A program made the position numbers and the translations under genes. From Prochlorococcus sp. MIT 1300 (GTDB taxonomy: Bacteria; Cyanobacteriota; Cyanobacteriia; PCC-6307; Cyanobiaceae): a stretch of 64,000 bases of DNA. Each line of letters opens with the position of its first letter. Position 1 is the stretch's first letter. The stretch lies in assembly GCF_034092375.1 (NCBI RefSeq), contig NZ_CP139302.1, positions 1,612,001 through 1,676,000 of the forward strand, written 5' to 3'. Positions 1 to 7,325 of the stretch are shown piece by piece. The notes beneath the pieces were generated by a model. It saw only the letters and a program-made list of their open reading frames with translations. It did not search any database and had not been told where the DNA came from.

Positions 1-156
1 ATTCCGGTCATATGAAGACAAGGTTTTCCCTGGGACTCCACTCCCCTCTTCTAATCCTTCGACTTTCATCTTTGCTCTTATTAATGCTTTCCTCTGAGCA
101 CTAGACATCGCCTTGAAGCGTTCTTTCCTTTTTTCATTGCTCTCTTGAATTGCCAT
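1..156 (-). CDS. Hypothetical protein, N-terminal part only
   Basis: An open frame of 52 codons starts at ATG 156-154 and runs off the left edge of the window. The visible peptide is short, Lys/Glu-rich and hydrophilic (starts MAIQESNEKRKERF), with no signal peptide or membrane segment. An AAAGG-type ribosome binding site lies just before the ATG, and the gene follows the atl stop by 9 bases on the same strand, so it probably belongs to the arfB-atl transcription unit. Function not recognised. Confidence 0.55.
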   Translation of the reverse strand, partial: MAIQESNEKRKERFKAMSSAQRKALIRAKMKVEGLEEGSGVPGKTLSSYDRN

Positions 157-165
157 ATCGCCTTT

Positions 166-507
166 CTATTCCGAATTTTTCAATAAATCTGGTTTCCACA
201 AATACTTGCGTAGTTGAATTGTTAATTCATGATCTATAAAAATACCTTCGCTTTTCAATAAACCTAGTTGGACCCAGTCAGTTTCCTCTCGACCAATACT
301 CATTGACATTTCCCCTTTGGCATTTATGACTCGATGCCAAGGGACTTTTGAAGGCAAGCGCAATCTCTTTGAGGACCATCTAATTTGCCGTGCACACCCA
401 TATGGACCAATTAATTCAGCTATTTGACCATAGGTAGCAACTTGACCAAATGGTATGTGTGAAACAGCTTCATATGCCCGCAAATCAAAAGACTCTTTCA
501 CGTTCAT
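166..507 (-). CDS. Alkyltransferase-like (Atl) DNA-binding protein
   Basis: Belongs to the family of O6-alkylguanine-DNA alkyltransferase C-terminal domains (winged helix). The helix-turn-helix part (VATYGQIAELIG, then CARQIRWSSKRL) is clear, but the active-site motif PCHR is PWHR, with Trp in place of the alkyl-accepting Cys. Proteins with this change (Atl) bind alkylated guanine without repairing it and flag it for nucleotide excision repair. Start chosen at ATG 507 (113 aa) because GGGAGA sits about 10 bases upstream; an in-frame start at 558 would give 130 aa and touch the arfB stop. Lies downstream of arfB on the same strand. Confidence 0.85.
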   Translation of the reverse strand: MNVKESFDLRAYEAVSHIPFGQVATYGQIAELIGPYGCARQIRWSSKRLRLPSKVPWHRVINAKGEMSMSIGREETDWVQLGLLKSEGIFIDHELTIQLRKYLWKPDLLKNSE

Positions 508-558
508 CTGATTAGTTCTCCCGATCGACACCATCGTCATCTGCGTCGGATTGATCAT

Positions 559-996
559 TCAGTCATCTGATGAAGGTTTGCTTTGTCGCTTTTGCTTCAG
601 GGCACCTCGATGCTTCTTGGTGTTAATTCGACGTTTTTGTGATGCACGAGTTGGCTTAGTTCCTTTTCTGGCTTTTGGAGATGGCTTTAAACCCTCTTGC
701 AAAAGGTCTGCCAAACGACTCAATGCTAATTGCCGGTTCTGATATTGCGAGCGTTCTTCTGATACCACGATGTTTAGGCAGCCATTTATACATCGCTTCT
801 TAAGCCGTTCAAGCAATCTCTGTTTGTGAAAAGGGCCAATTACAGAGGAACGATTTATATCGAACATAAGCTCAACTCTGCTCTCAGTTTTATTGACGCT
901 TTGCCCTCCAGGGCCTGAAGATCTAGAAAAGTGCCATTTCAGTTCACTAGATGGAATAACAAAATTAGAATTGATAGTTAAATCCATTGTGCTCAA
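559..996 (-). CDS. arfB: Peptidyl-tRNA hydrolase ArfB-type ribosome rescue factor
   Basis: 145 aa with the release-factor catalytic loop GGQSVNKT at about residues 30-37, inside the typical SRSSGPGGQSVNKTESRVEL block, and a basic C-terminal tail (KRRINTKKHRGALKQKRQSK) that in ArfB/YaeJ inserts into the empty mRNA channel. The family hydrolyses peptidyl-tRNA on ribosomes stalled without a stop codon. It lacks the codon-recognition domains of RF1/RF2, as expected for the family. A second Met at residue 4 is an alternative start. First gene of a probable arfB-atl-hypothetical unit. Confidence 0.9.
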   Translation of the reverse strand: MSTMDLTINSNFVIPSSELKWHFSRSSGPGGQSVNKTESRVELMFDINRSSVIGPFHKQRLLERLKKRCINGCLNIVVSEERSQYQNRQLALSRLADLLQEGLKPSPKARKGTKPTRASQKRRINTKKHRGALKQKRQSKPSSDD

Positions 997-1131
997 AACA
1001 CTTAACTCTTCGGCTTAAACCTTTTTAGGTAGACATGGTGATGAAGGAATTTAGGCTTTCGATTCACGAGTATTACTGCTACGAAGCAATAGAGAGATTC
1101 ATAAGAGCAGTGAGGTCAATTTTGGCACCCC

Positions 1132-1683
1132 TTAGGTCAGACTTTTTGTAATCACTGCGTTTAGGAAAGCCTTGTTTAACTCTTCTAAAGGATCATTGGA
1201 CCATTGCACTAAAGCAGTCCTCATTGCACACGAGCCATGTCTATATGCTTTTGTCATTTCTAAACCTGTTAATTTATGATTGCCTAATAGGATTTGGAAT
1301 ACTAGTTCAGGAGAGCTATAAGGGAGTTTCTCCAGATAATAAGCTAACTCATTCAAGCCATCTTCTATAGAAATCCCCTTCTTGCTAAGGTGCAGATCAA
1401 ATAATTTCTTCGCAACTTGACCATACTTTTCTGCTCCGTGATCAGTGAAAATCTTTCCTATGCTTTCCTCTTGATTTGATGCATCGGTATCTATTTTAAG
1501 ATGTCTTTCTATTCTTAGTAGCCTTTCTTCAAGTGGATTGTTCTCATCCAAAGTTTGGATAGAGGATAGCTTTTCAGTTACAAATGCTGTTAATGTTTTC
1601 CCTTCCTTAATTGCTTGAGACTTAAGCCTTATAAGCAACTCTGGATTAATATTGATATTTAACTGAGTCCTTTCAGGGTTCAT
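1132..1683 (-). CDS. Hypothetical protein with possible ribbon-helix-helix N-terminus
   Basis: 183 aa. Residues about 5-42 (TQLNININPELLIRLKSQAIKEGKTLTAFVTEKL) look like a ribbon-helix-helix (CopG/Arc-like) DNA-binding fold: a short strand followed by two helices with a turn. The remaining 140 residues are helical and unknown to me. No membrane segment. A GGAGAG site precedes ATG 1683. Stands alone in long spacers, next to the truncated integrase-like gene. A role as a small regulator is inference. Confidence 0.6.
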   Translation of the reverse strand: MNPERTQLNININPELLIRLKSQAIKEGKTLTAFVTEKLSSIQTLDENNPLEERLLRIERHLKIDTDASNQEESIGKIFTDHGAEKYGQVAKKLFDLHLSKKGISIEDGLNELAYYLEKLPYSSPELVFQILLGNHKLTGLEMTKAYRHGSCAMRTALVQWSNDPLEELNKAFLNAVITKSLT

Positions 1684-1881
1684 CTCTCTCCTTTTTGTTG
1701 TATCAATATTAGCTTTTCAGCGCAACTCTGTTAACCCTCAACTGACTAGGTACCTAGATCGACTAGCTCAGGTTTGCGTTTTCGCCTTCCTCTGTGCCTT
1801 CATTTTGAGAACTTAGAATTATATAAGTGATTATTCCTGTCTAGGGTCCACTGATTAAGTGGTTTTCACGAAAGGTAGATC

Positions 1882-2580
1882 TTATTTAGTAGAGGGTGTA
1901 TTTGCGATCTGAGCATTTAAGCCCTTTGGGCTTGCCTTTTCTCCAATGAATATATTGAGATCCTCTGGTGGTAGCCAGCTTCTATTGGCCCCATTTTTAA
2001 AAGCAAAGCGTAGAAATTCTGCTGCGTATTGGATTCGGAGTCGTCGACTTGCTGACCCAGGTTCTCCCCCATGACGTTCAATAAGAGCTTCTAAAACCTT
2101 GTAGCCACTGGATAAAGAAGGTTCGCTGGCGAGAATAAGCAATGTGCGGTTAATAGGAGTTCGGTAGTTTCGGTTCCAAACGCGTGTTCCTTTCTTGCTA
2201 TTACTTATTTTACGTGACTTGAATTTTCTAGCTAGTTGTTCCCAGTCATTGGTCTCATTTAAACCAAACCCCTTTTTTTGCTTCACTTGCTCATATGCTT
2301 CAGCCAAACCCTTCTCTCGCGATTTCATTATGAGCGAAATCTCTGTGGAGGTTTTCAATATCCAAGCAGCACTTGTGCTGATCCAGGGAATAAAATCTGG
2401 GTCGCTCTTTGCCTTTGGCCCAAGAACAATGCTGGTTCGATTCCCATCCTTAAAACGAACTGTTAGCTGAACCTTTTGAACCAGACCTTTCCCTATGCCG
2501 CGAACCATCCATCCCTCGCCACATTCTTGTCGAATTTCTTCTCGGAGGGAGGTAATCCATTTCGAGGTCTTATTGGGCAT
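1882..2580 (-). CDS. Integrase-like protein lacking the catalytic domain
   Basis: 232 aa. The N-terminal third (QKVQLTVRFKDGNRTSIVLG, about residues 35-55) resembles the arm-type DNA-binding domain of tyrosine recombinases, and the middle/C-terminal helical part (RTLLILASEPSLSSGYKVLEALIERHGG to AAEFLRFAFKNG) resembles the core-binding SAM-like domain. The sequence stops where the catalytic domain with the R-H-R-Y residues should begin, and the next 200 bases hold no remnant of it. It is either a truncated integrase or a stand-alone DNA-binding derivative. Assignment is by pattern only. Confidence 0.45.
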   Translation of the reverse strand: MPNKTSKWITSLREEIRQECGEGWMVRGIGKGLVQKVQLTVRFKDGNRTSIVLGPKAKSDPDFIPWISTSAAWILKTSTEISLIMKSREKGLAEAYEQVKQKKGFGLNETNDWEQLARKFKSRKISNSKKGTRVWNRNYRTPINRTLLILASEPSLSSGYKVLEALIERHGGEPGSASRRLRIQYAAEFLRFAFKNGANRSWLPPEDLNIFIGEKASPKGLNAQIANTPSTK

Positions 2581-2724
2581 TGTTCTTTATCAATAAAGAA
2601 AGTGGTAGTTGTATGTCTTTGACCAGTTATCCAACTTGTCTGCATAGTTGCTTAAAATTCCCATTCTTTTGTACGGTGATTTTTGTAAGTCTTTGATCTA
2701 AGTTGATTAGGCATTTTCAACCTT

Positions 2725-2958
2725 TTATTTCACTTGATATACCTTTGAACGTCCATTGCACTTTCTAACACCCCAGGAAATAGGAGCTTTAGATTTGGTT
2801 ATTTCTTGTTCAACGCAGATATTCTGATTATTAGCCCATTGAGCCATTGGGCGCAAATTGACAGCAATAAAGGCGAGACACAATGCGCATAACAATAGAG
2901 CAACTCCATTGAGAATCTTTATCCAATCAAAGCTTCTTATGTCTGGGGTGTTAGTCAT
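2725..2958 (-). CDS. Small single-TM protein
   Basis: 77 aa. One strong hydrophobic segment at about residues 15-35 (LNGVALLLCALCLAFIAVNL) is followed by a soluble tail with two Cys (CVEQE, RKCNG) that could form a disulfide outside the cytoplasm. Not assigned to a known family. Isolated gene with spacers on both sides. Confidence 0.6.
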   Translation of the reverse strand: MTNTPDIRSFDWIKILNGVALLLCALCLAFIAVNLRPMAQWANNQNICVEQEITKSKAPISWGVRKCNGRSKVYQVK

Positions 2959-3162
2959 CTAGTGGAATGGGTGATTAATAATCAGACTATTTTCCCCAAA
3001 GTCGTTTTGCAACTTTCTTGAGTTGACTTTGAGCAAATACTGCTCCCACCTCCTATTGCCTCACTTATTTGGAGTGGCTTTATGGAACGAATCCTCAATT
3101 TGCGATCTTGATTATTCAACCCGTCAAGAGAGAGACTTGGATATGTCGCTTAAACCCTTTCA

Positions 3163-3684
3163 ATGACTTCTTTGGTGACTTTATTGGTATACCTGCTTGG
3201 TGGAGCAGCCTTGGGTTCCCTAATGCTGATCAGTGGTATACCTGCGGCTCCTCTTTTAGGGGCCATGTTAGGTGCAGGCTTATTAAGCATTAGTGGTCAG
3301 TTTGATGTTGCGATTTGGCCTTTGGGTACAAAAACAGTGCTTGGGATAGGGATAGGGACAGTGATTGGGACTGGAATTAATCCAGAGACAATTGAGGAAT
3401 TGCAATTGCTTTGGAAGCCAGCATTAGTTATCACCTTCAGCCTTTTGATTACAGGAATTTTTGTTGGATTATTGATTAATAGATTTTTTGGAGTAGACAA
3501 GATCGTAGCCCTATTAGGAGCAGCACCTGGAGGGACTATAGGAATGAGTCTAGTAGGAGCCGAGTTTGGGGTTGGTGCAGCTGTAGCAGCTTTGCATGCA
3601 GTCAGATTAATAACAGTTCTTTTCTTGATCCCCGCAATAGTCAATTTTCTTGCGCCTATTCAAGGTATTGATCTTCCAAAATAA
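3163..3684 (+). CDS. AbrB-family membrane permease (single-repeat form)
   Basis: 173 aa, five to six hydrophobic segments rich in Gly (LLGGAALGSLMLISGIPAAPLLGAMLGAG at about residues 8-37; ALLGAAPGGTIGMSLVGAEFG at about 118-138). This matches the AbrB/ammonia monooxygenase-like membrane family, where the AAPGG loop recurs. Family members are usually about 350 aa with two copies of this unit; this one has one copy, so it would work as a dimer or is a reduced form. It is not the DNA-binding AbrB. Substrate unknown. Confidence 0.75.
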   Translation: MTSLVTLLVYLLGGAALGSLMLISGIPAAPLLGAMLGAGLLSISGQFDVAIWPLGTKTVLGIGIGTVIGTGINPETIEELQLLWKPALVITFSLLITGIFVGLLINRFFGVDKIVALLGAAPGGTIGMSLVGAEFGVGAAVAALHAVRLITVLFLIPAIVNFLAPIQGIDLPK

Positions 3685-3930
3685 TAATCAGCCCCCACAC
3701 TCCTTTATCTTAATAGGAGTAAATAGGAGCTGGAATACGTTTGAGTTAAATCCCTGGTACTAGACCAGAGTGGCTGGCAACACTAGACTCACATCTGATT
3801 GTGAGTAGTTAATTTAACTTATATAAAAAGGTTTTGCAAAAACGTATTGTTTGGATAGAGTTTAAATAGGCTTTCGGTATTAGGCATCTCCTGATTCGAT
3901 TATTTCCATTTAATCGCGACAAGACACTTT

Positions 3931-4359
3931 ATGTTTACAGAAACGATTTCAATTCAGACGAGCTCATCATTCTCTTGTCATGCAATCACCAATCAAATTC
4001 AGAGCATTATTGAGTGTGGGACTCAATTAGAAGGTGTTGTATGTGCTTCTGGCATGCATACGACTACTGCTTTAATTGTCAATGAGATGGAAGAGAGATT
4101 GATTTTGGACTTGGAGAAATGGTTGAAGGAAATGGCGCCTCCATTGCAGGGCTATAAACATGATGATTTACACCTACGGGTTAATATCCCGGAAGATGAA
4201 CCTAAGAATGCCCATTCACATATGCAAGCTTTATTGCTTGGCAATGATGTGAGCGTGCCTTTTAAGGATGGGAAGCTACAACTAGGCCCTTATCAAGATG
4301 TCATCCTTGTAGAACTAGATGGCCCAAAAGAAAGAAAGGTTGTAATTAGCGTTCAATAG
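3931..4359 (+). CDS. YjbQ/UPF0047 family protein
   Basis: 142 aa, full length for the family. Shows the conserved SGMHTTTALIVNE block at about residues 40-52, the NAHSHMQALLLG block at about 93-104 with the metal-site His residues, and the C-terminal PYQDVILVELDGP. The family is a small jelly-roll trimer; some members have weak thiamine-phosphate synthase activity in vitro, but the true role is not settled. Single gene with its own spacer upstream. Confidence 0.85.
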   Translation: MFTETISIQTSSSFSCHAITNQIQSIIECGTQLEGVVCASGMHTTTALIVNEMEERLILDLEKWLKEMAPPLQGYKHDDLHLRVNIPEDEPKNAHSHMQALLLGNDVSVPFKDGKLQLGPYQDVILVELDGPKERKVVISVQ

Positions 4360-4390
4360 GAGGAAGCAAAAGTAACTTATTAAATTCTTT

Positions 4391-4567
4391 TTATTGAGCT
4401 CCTTGCATTACTGGAATCATCTTCCCGCCATCTTGATCATCGTCATCATCAATTTTTCTTGATAGAAATTCTAGTATAAGGAGAATACTCATTGGGTAAA
4501 AGCACCACAGTATTGCTTTCCATGCTGGAAAACTATCTACAGATAGTTGGAGTTCGCCTAAGGACAT
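4391..4567 (-). CDS. Small single-TM protein, acidic tail
   Basis: 58 codons plus stop, ATG at 4567. The peptide has a hydrophobic stretch at about residues 17-34 (WKAILWCFYPMSILLILEF) followed by a run of five Asp (IDDDDDQDGG). Orientation and spacing place it at the end of the first hli cluster. Not assigned to a family; the compact membrane segment plus charged tail argues for a real membrane miniprotein. Confidence 0.55.
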   Translation of the reverse strand: MSLGELQLSVDSFPAWKAILWCFYPMSILLILEFLSRKIDDDDDQDGGKMIPVMQGAQ

Positions 4568-4616
4568 TGTAGTAAATAAAAATTTAGCAAAGTTTTGATG
4601 GCTAAAATAATGATAG

Positions 4617-4822
4617 CTAATTACTGGACTTTTTCCTGGAAAGATCTCTCCAAAAAAAAGCCCCGATGTAAAACAAAGCAGCGCCAGTAGTCAAAAAGAT
4701 TATTGAGAAAAAGTTCACAATAAACCAACCGAGCCAGCAGCTAATCCGATGAAACAGAAGAAAGAAAATTCAGCCAACTCACGGAATGGAGAGTTTAGGA
4801 CAATGGAAATTTGTTTAGCCAT
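4617..4822 (-). pseudogene. Small two-TM protein with a frameshift
   Basis: ATG 4822 opens a frame (MAKQISIVLNSPFRELAEFS...) that stops after 35 codons at TGA near 4716. In the frame shifted by one base, the sequence continues without a stop as a hydrophobic peptide (GWFIVNFFSIIFLTT...) ending RDLSRKKSSN at TAG 4617. Joined, the two parts make a sensible protein of about 68 aa with two membrane segments. The junction lies near 4725-4735. Either a recent inactivating indel, a sequencing error, or, less likely, recoding. In the hli cluster, same strand. Confidence 0.5.
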
Positions 4823-4884
4823 TTCAAATCTTTAATAGATGATTAATAATGAGGGCTAAAAGAATTGGACGCGATAATTCATTC

Positions 4885-5058
4885 TTAAATCCTGCATCCA
4901 AGTTGAAGCTCGCCTGAATCTATTAGTTGACCAAGCTTTATAGCCTTGGCTTGTTCACACCTAGAGAAATTTAATTGGTTTCTTGTTACCCATACCAGTT
5001 CATCCTGGGTGATAATTCCAGTAGATATGGAGGTGAGAAATAATTTTCCGAGTCCCAT
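4885..5058 (-). CDS. Small conserved-looking protein in the hli cluster
   Basis: 57 aa, ATG at 5058. Soluble, mixed helix composition: begins MGLGKLFLTSISTGIIT, then TQDELVWVTRNQ, and ends LGQLIDSGELQLGCRI. No membrane segment. It lies 93 bases downstream of the 35-aa hli gene on the same strand and is probably co-transcribed with it. I think similar proteins sit near hli genes in other picocyanobacteria, but function is unknown. Confidence 0.6.
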   Translation of the reverse strand: MGLGKLFLTSISTGIITQDELVWVTRNQLNFSRCEQAKAIKLGQLIDSGELQLGCRI

Positions 5059-5151
5059 TGTGATGACCTTGATTGTAAAGATTTAGCGGGATCTCCTATA
5101 GATCCCTTTAAGAAATTGTTTGAAAGGTTTGAAAGGGTTTAATTCCATGGC

Positions 5152-5259
5152 TTAAAAAATCCCTGGAATGATCTGACCTGTGAATGCATAAGTTCCAAGA
5201 GCGGCAAACATACCGATCATTGCCCACCTGCCATTTTGGATTTCAGCATTTTCGTTCAT
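5152..5259 (-). CDS. hli: High-light-inducible protein, 35 aa
   Basis: Minimal one-helix CAB-like protein: the chlorophyll-binding motif E-x2-N-G-R-W-A-M-I-G is at residues 6-16, followed by a hydrophobic helix and the terminal TGQIIPGIF. Hli proteins bind chlorophyll/carotenoid in thylakoids and protect photosystems under excess light. It matches the 35-aa hli at 32440-32547 at 32 of 35 residues, so the two clusters share a duplicated member. Second gene after the HLR1-like promoter. Confidence 0.92.
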   Translation of the reverse strand: MNENAEIQNGRWAMIGMFAALGTYAFTGQIIPGIF

Positions 5260-5285
5260 TGGTTTTTAAAAATCTAGTGATTAAG

Positions 5286-5426
5286 TTAAACAAGGCCAGG
5301 AACAATTTGTCCTGTTGATACGTATGCACCGACTAAAGCCCAAAATCCCATCATTGCGGCCCAGCCATTAATACGCTCGGCGAGACGAGGGTTGGCAATA
5401 GCGTCAAGTTGTTCAGAGTTTTTCAT
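5286..5426 (-). CDS. hli: High-light-inducible protein, 46 aa
   Basis: ATG at 5426, preceded by AAGGAGAG-like bases read on this strand. The helix has the variant motif LAERINGWAAMMGFWALVGAY and ends STGQIVPGLV. Its closest relative in the window is the 48-aa hli at 32904-33050 (shared AERINGWAAM). First gene of cluster one, so the HLR1-like element about 50 bases upstream should drive it. Thylakoid photoprotection is the known family role. Confidence 0.92.
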   Translation of the reverse strand: MKNSEQLDAIANPRLAERINGWAAMMGFWALVGAYVSTGQIVPGLV

Positions 5427-5473
5427 TGGCTAAGGAGAGAGTCAAAGACCGCTTAGATGCGATACGTAAAGAA

Positions 5474-5501
5474 CTATAACAGAAATATTACGGAGTGTGA
5501 C
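5474..5501 (-). promoter_or_regulatory. HLR1-like element and -10 box of hli cluster one
   Basis: Read on the minus strand, GTCACACTCCGTAATATT (5501-5484) is close to the cyanobacterial HLR1 repeat (two K-TTACA-WW units separated by two bases). Four bases further is TTATAG (5479-5474), a good -10 box. The same arrangement precedes hli cluster two. HLR1 is bound by RpaB, acting with NblS, in other cyanobacteria. Confidence 0.6.
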
Positions 5502-6178
5502 GGTGCGGTTAGCGGAAGAGCGCAATTGGTTAGTAAAAAGCCTTTTAGACTGCTTTGAATACTGGATTTAATGGGCTCTGTAAAAAATAAATTTAATAGA
5601 GATCTCCCTATTAATGTATTTCCTGGATGCTCATAATTGAATTCTTGATATAGACAGCGTTTCTATTTGTCTTGTTAAATGATATTGGTAACCCTATTAA
5701 CTTAGGACTGGGTGTTAATTATTTAGACTTTTTGATATCATCAAATCTTCGATCTGTAGACTAATCACTGTAGGGGGGGATTAAGTTTTGTCCTCGAGTG
5801 GGAGGACTGTTCTGTGTATTGGCAATGTTTGGTTTGTTGCCTCATTGATGAATAGCTGAAGAAGTTGAAACAGGTTTTTGTTGATTCTTTGAGTTGTCAG
5901 CAACAAAAGCCTTGAGCCTTTAATTAGTAAGTGGCTTATTGCGTCTACCTCTCGCAGTTGATCTTGGTGGCTCGGCCATTCGAAGACAGTGCTATTAATG
6001 GTTCTGGTGGCAAGCGCAACAATCCAGACAGGCGCAGGTCGACATGTTGATTTTAATTAGGAATTTTTTATTAGAGCCAATATTTGGTATCTGTTGCTAC
6101 CGTTTTGATACGTTCGTCCCTTGAGTGGGATGCATGTTTTGGCAGCAGGGAACGGGGCTGCCATTTCGGAGGAACCTC
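5502..6178. other. Spacer without a supported gene
   Basis: About 680 bases between the hli promoter and the small gene at 6179. No convincing ORF on either strand. A G7 run lies at 5773-5779, followed by a GC-richer stretch to 6030 with local inverted pairs (TCCTCGAGTGGGAGGA near 5790) that could be a small RNA, but I cannot match it to a known family. Confidence 0.4.
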
Positions 6179-6358
6179 ATGAACACTCTTCCATTAATTC
6201 GCTCACACATTAAAAGGGCTGACCGCCTTCACAAGGCTCAGTTGATTGCAACTTCCCATGGGAGTCAATATCATGATCAGTCGACCCTAAATGCAAATTC
6301 TGCTTCAAGAAAGGCGAAGGCCAAGCGTCTGCATGATGCTCAATTAATGGCGTTTTAA
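6179..6358 (+). CDS. Small basic protein with two RLHxAQL repeats
   Basis: 59 aa. ATG 6179 is chosen because GGAGGA stands 6 bases upstream; a longer in-frame start at 6125 has no such site. The peptide is Lys/Arg/His-rich and carries the motif RADRLHKAQLIA at about residues 12-23 and KAKRLHDAQLMA at about 47-58, an internal duplication. No signal or membrane segment. Function not recognised. Confidence 0.6.
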   Translation: MNTLPLIRSHIKRADRLHKAQLIATSHGSQYHDQSTLNANSASRKAKAKRLHDAQLMAF

Positions 6359-6462
6359 AAGTTTGATGAGAGATTGAAATGGTTTAGGTCTACACTAGAC
6401 TTTTCCTTCCAAATAGTTTAACAGGATAACTGACTACTTTTTGTTGAATAAATCAATTAGTT

Positions 6463-6508
6463 CCTTGCAAGCCCCATTGATTAATGGGGCTTGCAAGGTG
6501 TTTTGTTT
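6463..6508 (+). terminator. Perfect 16-bp hairpin terminator
   Basis: CCTTGCAAGCCCCATT (6463-6478) pairs perfectly with 6483-6498 around a 4-base loop, followed by TGTTTTGTTT. Suits termination of the small gene at 6179-6358. Confidence 0.75.
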
Positions 6509-6582
6509 AATATTTTAACCATTTGATTCTTGTTCATTGGATTTATCTTGCCTTCTAACATGATGCTACTTTGTTAACACAT

Positions 6583-6607
6583 AAAAAAAGGGGCCTTTTC
6601 TGGCCCC
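6583..6607 (-). terminator. Rho-independent terminator
   Basis: GGGGCC (6590-6595) pairs with GGCCCC (6602-6607); on the minus strand the stem is followed by seven U residues (A7 at 6583-6589). Positioned 46 bases past the stop of the coiled-coil gene at 6653. Confidence 0.85.
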
Positions 6608-6652
6608 TAAAGATTGCTTGGGAGACTCTGCATCACTCAGCCAGTGAAAGCC

Positions 6653-6946
6653 TTAGGCTTTATCAGTAGACGTTTGAGCTTTTTCAGCAGAGAGTTCAGT
6701 TTTTTTTTCTGCTTGTGCTAGCCCTTTAAGCTCTTCTTGAAGCTCATGCTCACGTTCATCAATGATTTTGATACGTGATTGATAGGTCTCTTCCAACCTC
6801 TTGCGCGAAGCTTCAAGATTCTCGAGCTCCTCTTGTCGCTGCTTACGCTTGATCTGCTCTAGTTGACTTTCAGAGACAACATAAACAGTCCTCATCGGCG
6901 GAAATAATGAGTCAGCAAGGACAGTGCTGAATAATGATGTGTACAT
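6653..6946 (-). CDS. Coiled-coil protein, unknown function
   Basis: 97 aa from ATG 6946 (MYTSLFSTVLADSLFPP...). Residues about 25-85 form a continuous charged heptad-like helix (LEQIKRKQRQEELENLEASRKRLEETY...), so a coiled coil is likely, and the tail is Lys/Glu/Thr-rich. In-frame starts exist at 7036 (127 aa) and further inside; none has a strong ribosome site, so the start is uncertain. Single gene with a clear terminator. Confidence 0.6.
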   Translation of the reverse strand: MYTSLFSTVLADSLFPPMRTVYVVSESQLEQIKRKQRQEELENLEASRKRLEETYQSRIKIIDEREHELQEELKGLAQAEKKTELSAEKAQTSTDKA

Positions 6947-7035
6947 GATGTTCTGTGCGGGAACATTCTTATTTTGCTCTAAGCCTTTAGAAGCAGTAAT
7001 GCAGTAAACCGAAGTAATGTATACGGTAAATATCA

Positions 7036-7080
7036 CCTTATTCGGTTAGTATCACTTTAGTTAGTAATAACCGAATAAGG
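7036..7080. repeat. 13-bp inverted repeat upstream of the coiled-coil gene
   Basis: CCTTATTCGGTTA (7036-7048) and its exact complement TAACCGAATAAGG (7068-7080) flank 19 bases. A third partial copy, ACCGAATAAAAGG, occurs at about 7217-7229 inside the next gene. Could be an operator in the divergent region, or a stem in the leader RNA. Confidence 0.5.
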
Positions 7081-7155
7081 CAAAATGCTTGCGTAATAAC
7101 CCTATATAAAATCCACGGAAATAAGTTCAAATTGAATTAGTTGCGGAGGAGGAGC

Positions 7156-7320
7156 ATGAAGTTAAGACCACCTGTCAGGACTATTCCCAATTCACTTAGA
7201 GATATTAATTGTATGCATCACGTCTCTTACAAGTTACCGAATAAAAGGCAAGATGACTCTTGGGAAGAGGAATGTAAGCTTAATCCCACGAAATCTCCCT
7301 GCAAGATCTACGAAGTGTAG
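7156..7320 (+). CDS. Small protein with CP12-like C-terminal loop
   Basis: 54 aa, ATG 7156, preceded by the strong site GGAGGAGGAG. The C-terminus reads SWEEECKLNPTKSPCKIYEV: Cys-x3-Pro-x4-Cys followed by an aromatic residue, the spacing of the CP12 C-terminal disulfide loop that docks on GAPDH and PRK (typical CP12: C-x3-P-x4-C-R-x-Y). The CP12 central AWD_VEEL helix is absent. A redox-sensitive GAPDH-binding peptide is inference. A paralogous end occurs at 12874-13086. Overlaps an operon-like spacing with the broken osmC gene 5 bases downstream. Confidence 0.6.
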   Translation: MKLRPPVRTIPNSLRDINCMHHVSYKLPNKRQDDSWEEECKLNPTKSPCKIYEV

Positions 7321-7325
7321 ACAAG

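Noticed and set aside
2432-2450. T-arm-like string GGTTCGATTCC within the integrase-like gene
   Set aside because: No matching acceptor, D or anticodon arms around it; it is coding sequence.
3297-3644. 115-codon minus-strand ORF
   Set aside because: Antisense to the AbrB-family permease, whose Gly-rich membrane segments are clearly the real frame.
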